From Flavobacteria bacterium RIFCSPLOWO2_12_FULL_31_7 (lineage in GTDB: Bacteria; Bacteroidota; Bacteroidia; Flavobacteriales; Flavobacteriaceae), in the NCBI GenBank assembly GCA_001800945.1, contig MGWJ01000043.1:1-7487 (forward strand): a stretch of 7,487 nucleotides of DNA. The letters run 5' to 3'. Below are positions 6,489 to 7,487 of the stretch, one piece after another; position 1 is the stretch's first letter; each line of letters opens with the position of its first letter. Made by a program: the position numbers and the translations under genes. The notes beneath the pieces are model-generated. The model was not told the origin of the DNA, did not search any database, and was given only the letters and a program-made list of their open reading frames with translations.

Positions 6489-6881
6489 ATGAAGCCAAAA
6501 GTTAAGTATGAACTAGAGTTTCCCATCCACTCTTCGCCACAATTATTGTATCAATATATTATTACTCCATCTGGTTTGTCAGAATGGTTCGCAGATAACG
6601 TAAATTCTCGTGGAGAGTTTTATACTTTTATCTGGGATGACTCTGAGGAAAATGCTAAATTAGCTTCAAAAAAATCAGGAGAAAAAGTTAAATTCAAATG
6701 GTTGGATGCCAATAATAAAGAAACAGAGTATTTCTTTGAGTTGAAAATTCAAGTTGATGAAATTACAAATGATGTTTCTTTAATCGTTACAGACTTTTCT
6801 GAAGAAGAAGAATTGCCTGAAAATAAATTATTGTGGGAAAGTTTAGTTTCCGATTTAAAACACGTAATTGGTTCGGTTTAA
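6489..6881 (+). CDS. START-like domain protein
   Basis: 130 residues forming one domain of the START/AHSA1-like (Bet v1 fold) group common in Bacteroidota. Seen: an opening strand KYELEFPIHSSPQLLYQYI, then the typical TPSGLSEWFADNV segment, strands around FYTFIWDD and KVKFKWLD, an acidic stretch SEEEELPENK, and a closing helix LLWESLVSDLKHVIG that would cover the cavity. Bet v1-fold proteins bind hydrophobic ligands or act as chaperone helpers; the ligand here is unknown. The ATG at 6489 gives the expected N-terminus. The gene diverges from the tRNA, is closed by the strong terminator at 6903-6933, and stands before an aminotransferase, an arrangement typical of Flavobacteriia core chromosome, so it is taken as outside the element. 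Confidence 0.88.
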   Translation: MKPKVKYELEFPIHSSPQLLYQYIITPSGLSEWFADNVNSRGEFYTFIWDDSEENAKLASKKSGEKVKFKWLDANNKETEYFFELKIQVDEITNDVSLIVTDFSEEEELPENKLLWESLVSDLKHVIGSV

Positions 6882-6895
6882 TTTTAATAAATAAG

Positions 6896-6903
6896 TATAT
6901 TTG
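6896..6903 (+). promoter_or_regulatory. Probable -7 promoter element of the aminotransferase gene, overlapping the terminator
   Basis: TATATTTG is an exact TAnnTTTG match and is followed by GCTCCCG, similar to the tRNA promoter (TATATTTG then GCACCCG). The nearest TTG upstream (6868-6870) is 25 bases away, slightly too far. Its final G is the first base of the terminator stem; a start at about 6909 would omit nearly all of the left arm. Confidence 0.5.
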
Positions 6904-6933
6904 CTCCCGTTATAAATGACGGGAGCTTTTTTT
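6903..6933 (+). terminator. Strong intrinsic terminator after the START-like gene
   Basis: GCTCCCGT (6903-6910) and ACGGGAGC (6919-6926) form a G+C-rich stem with an 8-base loop, followed by seven T. The T-run ends right at the ATG of the next gene. Confidence 0.92.
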
Positions 6934-7487
6934 ATGATTAATATCAACGGAAACATACAAGACGCTAGCAATTTTGCTATCGAAAACAATAGAGGATTTC
7001 TTTTTGGTGATGCCATTTTTGAAACGATTAAAGTAAATGGAACTAAAATATTATTTTTAGAAGAACATTATTTGCGTTTAATGGCTTCAATGCGAATTTG
7101 TAGGATGGAAATTCCTATGAATTTCACCATGGAATTTATGGAAGAAGAAATACTTAAATTAATTGAATTACAAGCTAATAAAGTGAGTAACAGAATTCGT
7201 TTTACCGTTTTTAGAGACGCAGATGGATTTTACAACCCAACTTCAAATGATGTCCAGTTTGTTATTACTTGTTCAGCATTATCTTCTGAAAAGTACGTGC
7301 TTTTACCTTTAAATTATGAAGTAGAATTATTTAAAGATTTTCATGTTTCGAAACATTTATTGTCAACATTAAAAACCAATAATAAGATGATTAATGTGGT
7401 AGCAAGTGTTTTCGCTAAAGAAAATGGATTTGATAATTGCCTTTTAATTAACGATGATAAAAATGTAGTGGAAGCAATTAACGGCAA
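6934..7487 (+). CDS. Class IV PLP-dependent aminotransferase (PabC/IlvE-like), C-terminus beyond window
   Basis: 184 codons are visible; the family is usually about 270-300 residues, so roughly a third is missing. Seen: the N-terminal strand MININGN, the family segment GFLFGDAIFETIKV (21-34), the LEEHYLRLMASM helix (42-53), RIRFTVFRD (87-95), and SKHLLSTLKTNNKMINVVAS (139-158), in which Lys147 is the likely pyridoxal-phosphate lysine by comparison with PabC. Family members are aminodeoxychorismate lyases (folate synthesis) or branched-chain or D-amino acid aminotransferases; the sequence seen does not decide between them. The start is fixed by the conserved N-terminus although it touches the T-run of the terminator. 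Expression probably comes from the overlapping promoter at 6896-6903. Cytosolic core-metabolism gene, outside the element. Confidence 0.88.
   Translation, partial: MININGNIQDASNFAIENNRGFLFGDAIFETIKVNGTKILFLEEHYLRLMASMRICRMEIPMNFTMEFMEEEILKLIELQANKVSNRIRFTVFRDADGFYNPTSNDVQFVITCSALSSEKYVLLPLNYEVELFKDFHVSKHLLSTLKTNNKMINVVASVFAKENGFDNCLLINDDKNVVEAING

Noticed and set aside
1..7487. CRISPR array or insertion sequence
   Set aside because: No regularly spaced direct repeats and no transposase motifs were found on either strand.

Overview
The window looks like part of a Flavobacteriia (Bacteroidota) chromosome. It is very A+T-rich, has Bacteroidota-type promoters (TTG or TTTG, about 19-20 bases, then TAnnTTTG), and has little Shine-Dalgarno signal. 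On its right side, a START-like protein sits next to a class IV aminotransferase, which is an ordinary Flavobacteriia housekeeping arrangement. The genus cannot be named from the sequence.

Two parts meet at a tRNA gene. From the left edge to about 6240 the DNA looks like the end of an integrated element. It carries a very large minus-strand YobI-like (KAP-related) P-loop ATPase with two membrane segments between Walker A and Walker B, running off the left edge. Next comes a 539-base gene-free stretch full of inverted repeats, then an unrecognised 183-residue plus-strand gene, then a minus-strand tyrosine recombinase. The recombinase lies directly beside the 3' end of a CAT-anticodon tRNA (probably tRNA-Met), the usual arrangement for an island inserted at a tRNA 3' end. 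The other end of the element is outside the window. From the tRNA to the right edge the DNA looks like core chromosome: tRNA with a consensus promoter, START-like protein, strong terminator, and the first 184 codons of a PabC/IlvE-type aminotransferase.

The most notable object is at 4108-4268: about 160 bases with markedly higher G+C than their surroundings. They fold on paper into one long rod of six helices containing G-U pairs and bulges, closed at the base and followed at once by eight T. This is probably an undescribed structured RNA, ending 7 bases before the start of the unknown 183-residue gene. It could be a free small RNA, a leader controlling that gene, or the RNA half of an RNA-protein module. 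The function is not known; the structure and layout are what can be seen.

A second theme is very compact regulation. Three genes (the orphan gene, the recombinase and the aminotransferase) have a hairpin plus T-run ending 0 to 7 bases before the start codon. For the aminotransferase, an exact TATATTTG promoter element overlaps the first base of the terminator stem, so the gene's own transcript would probably lack most of the left arm and escape termination.
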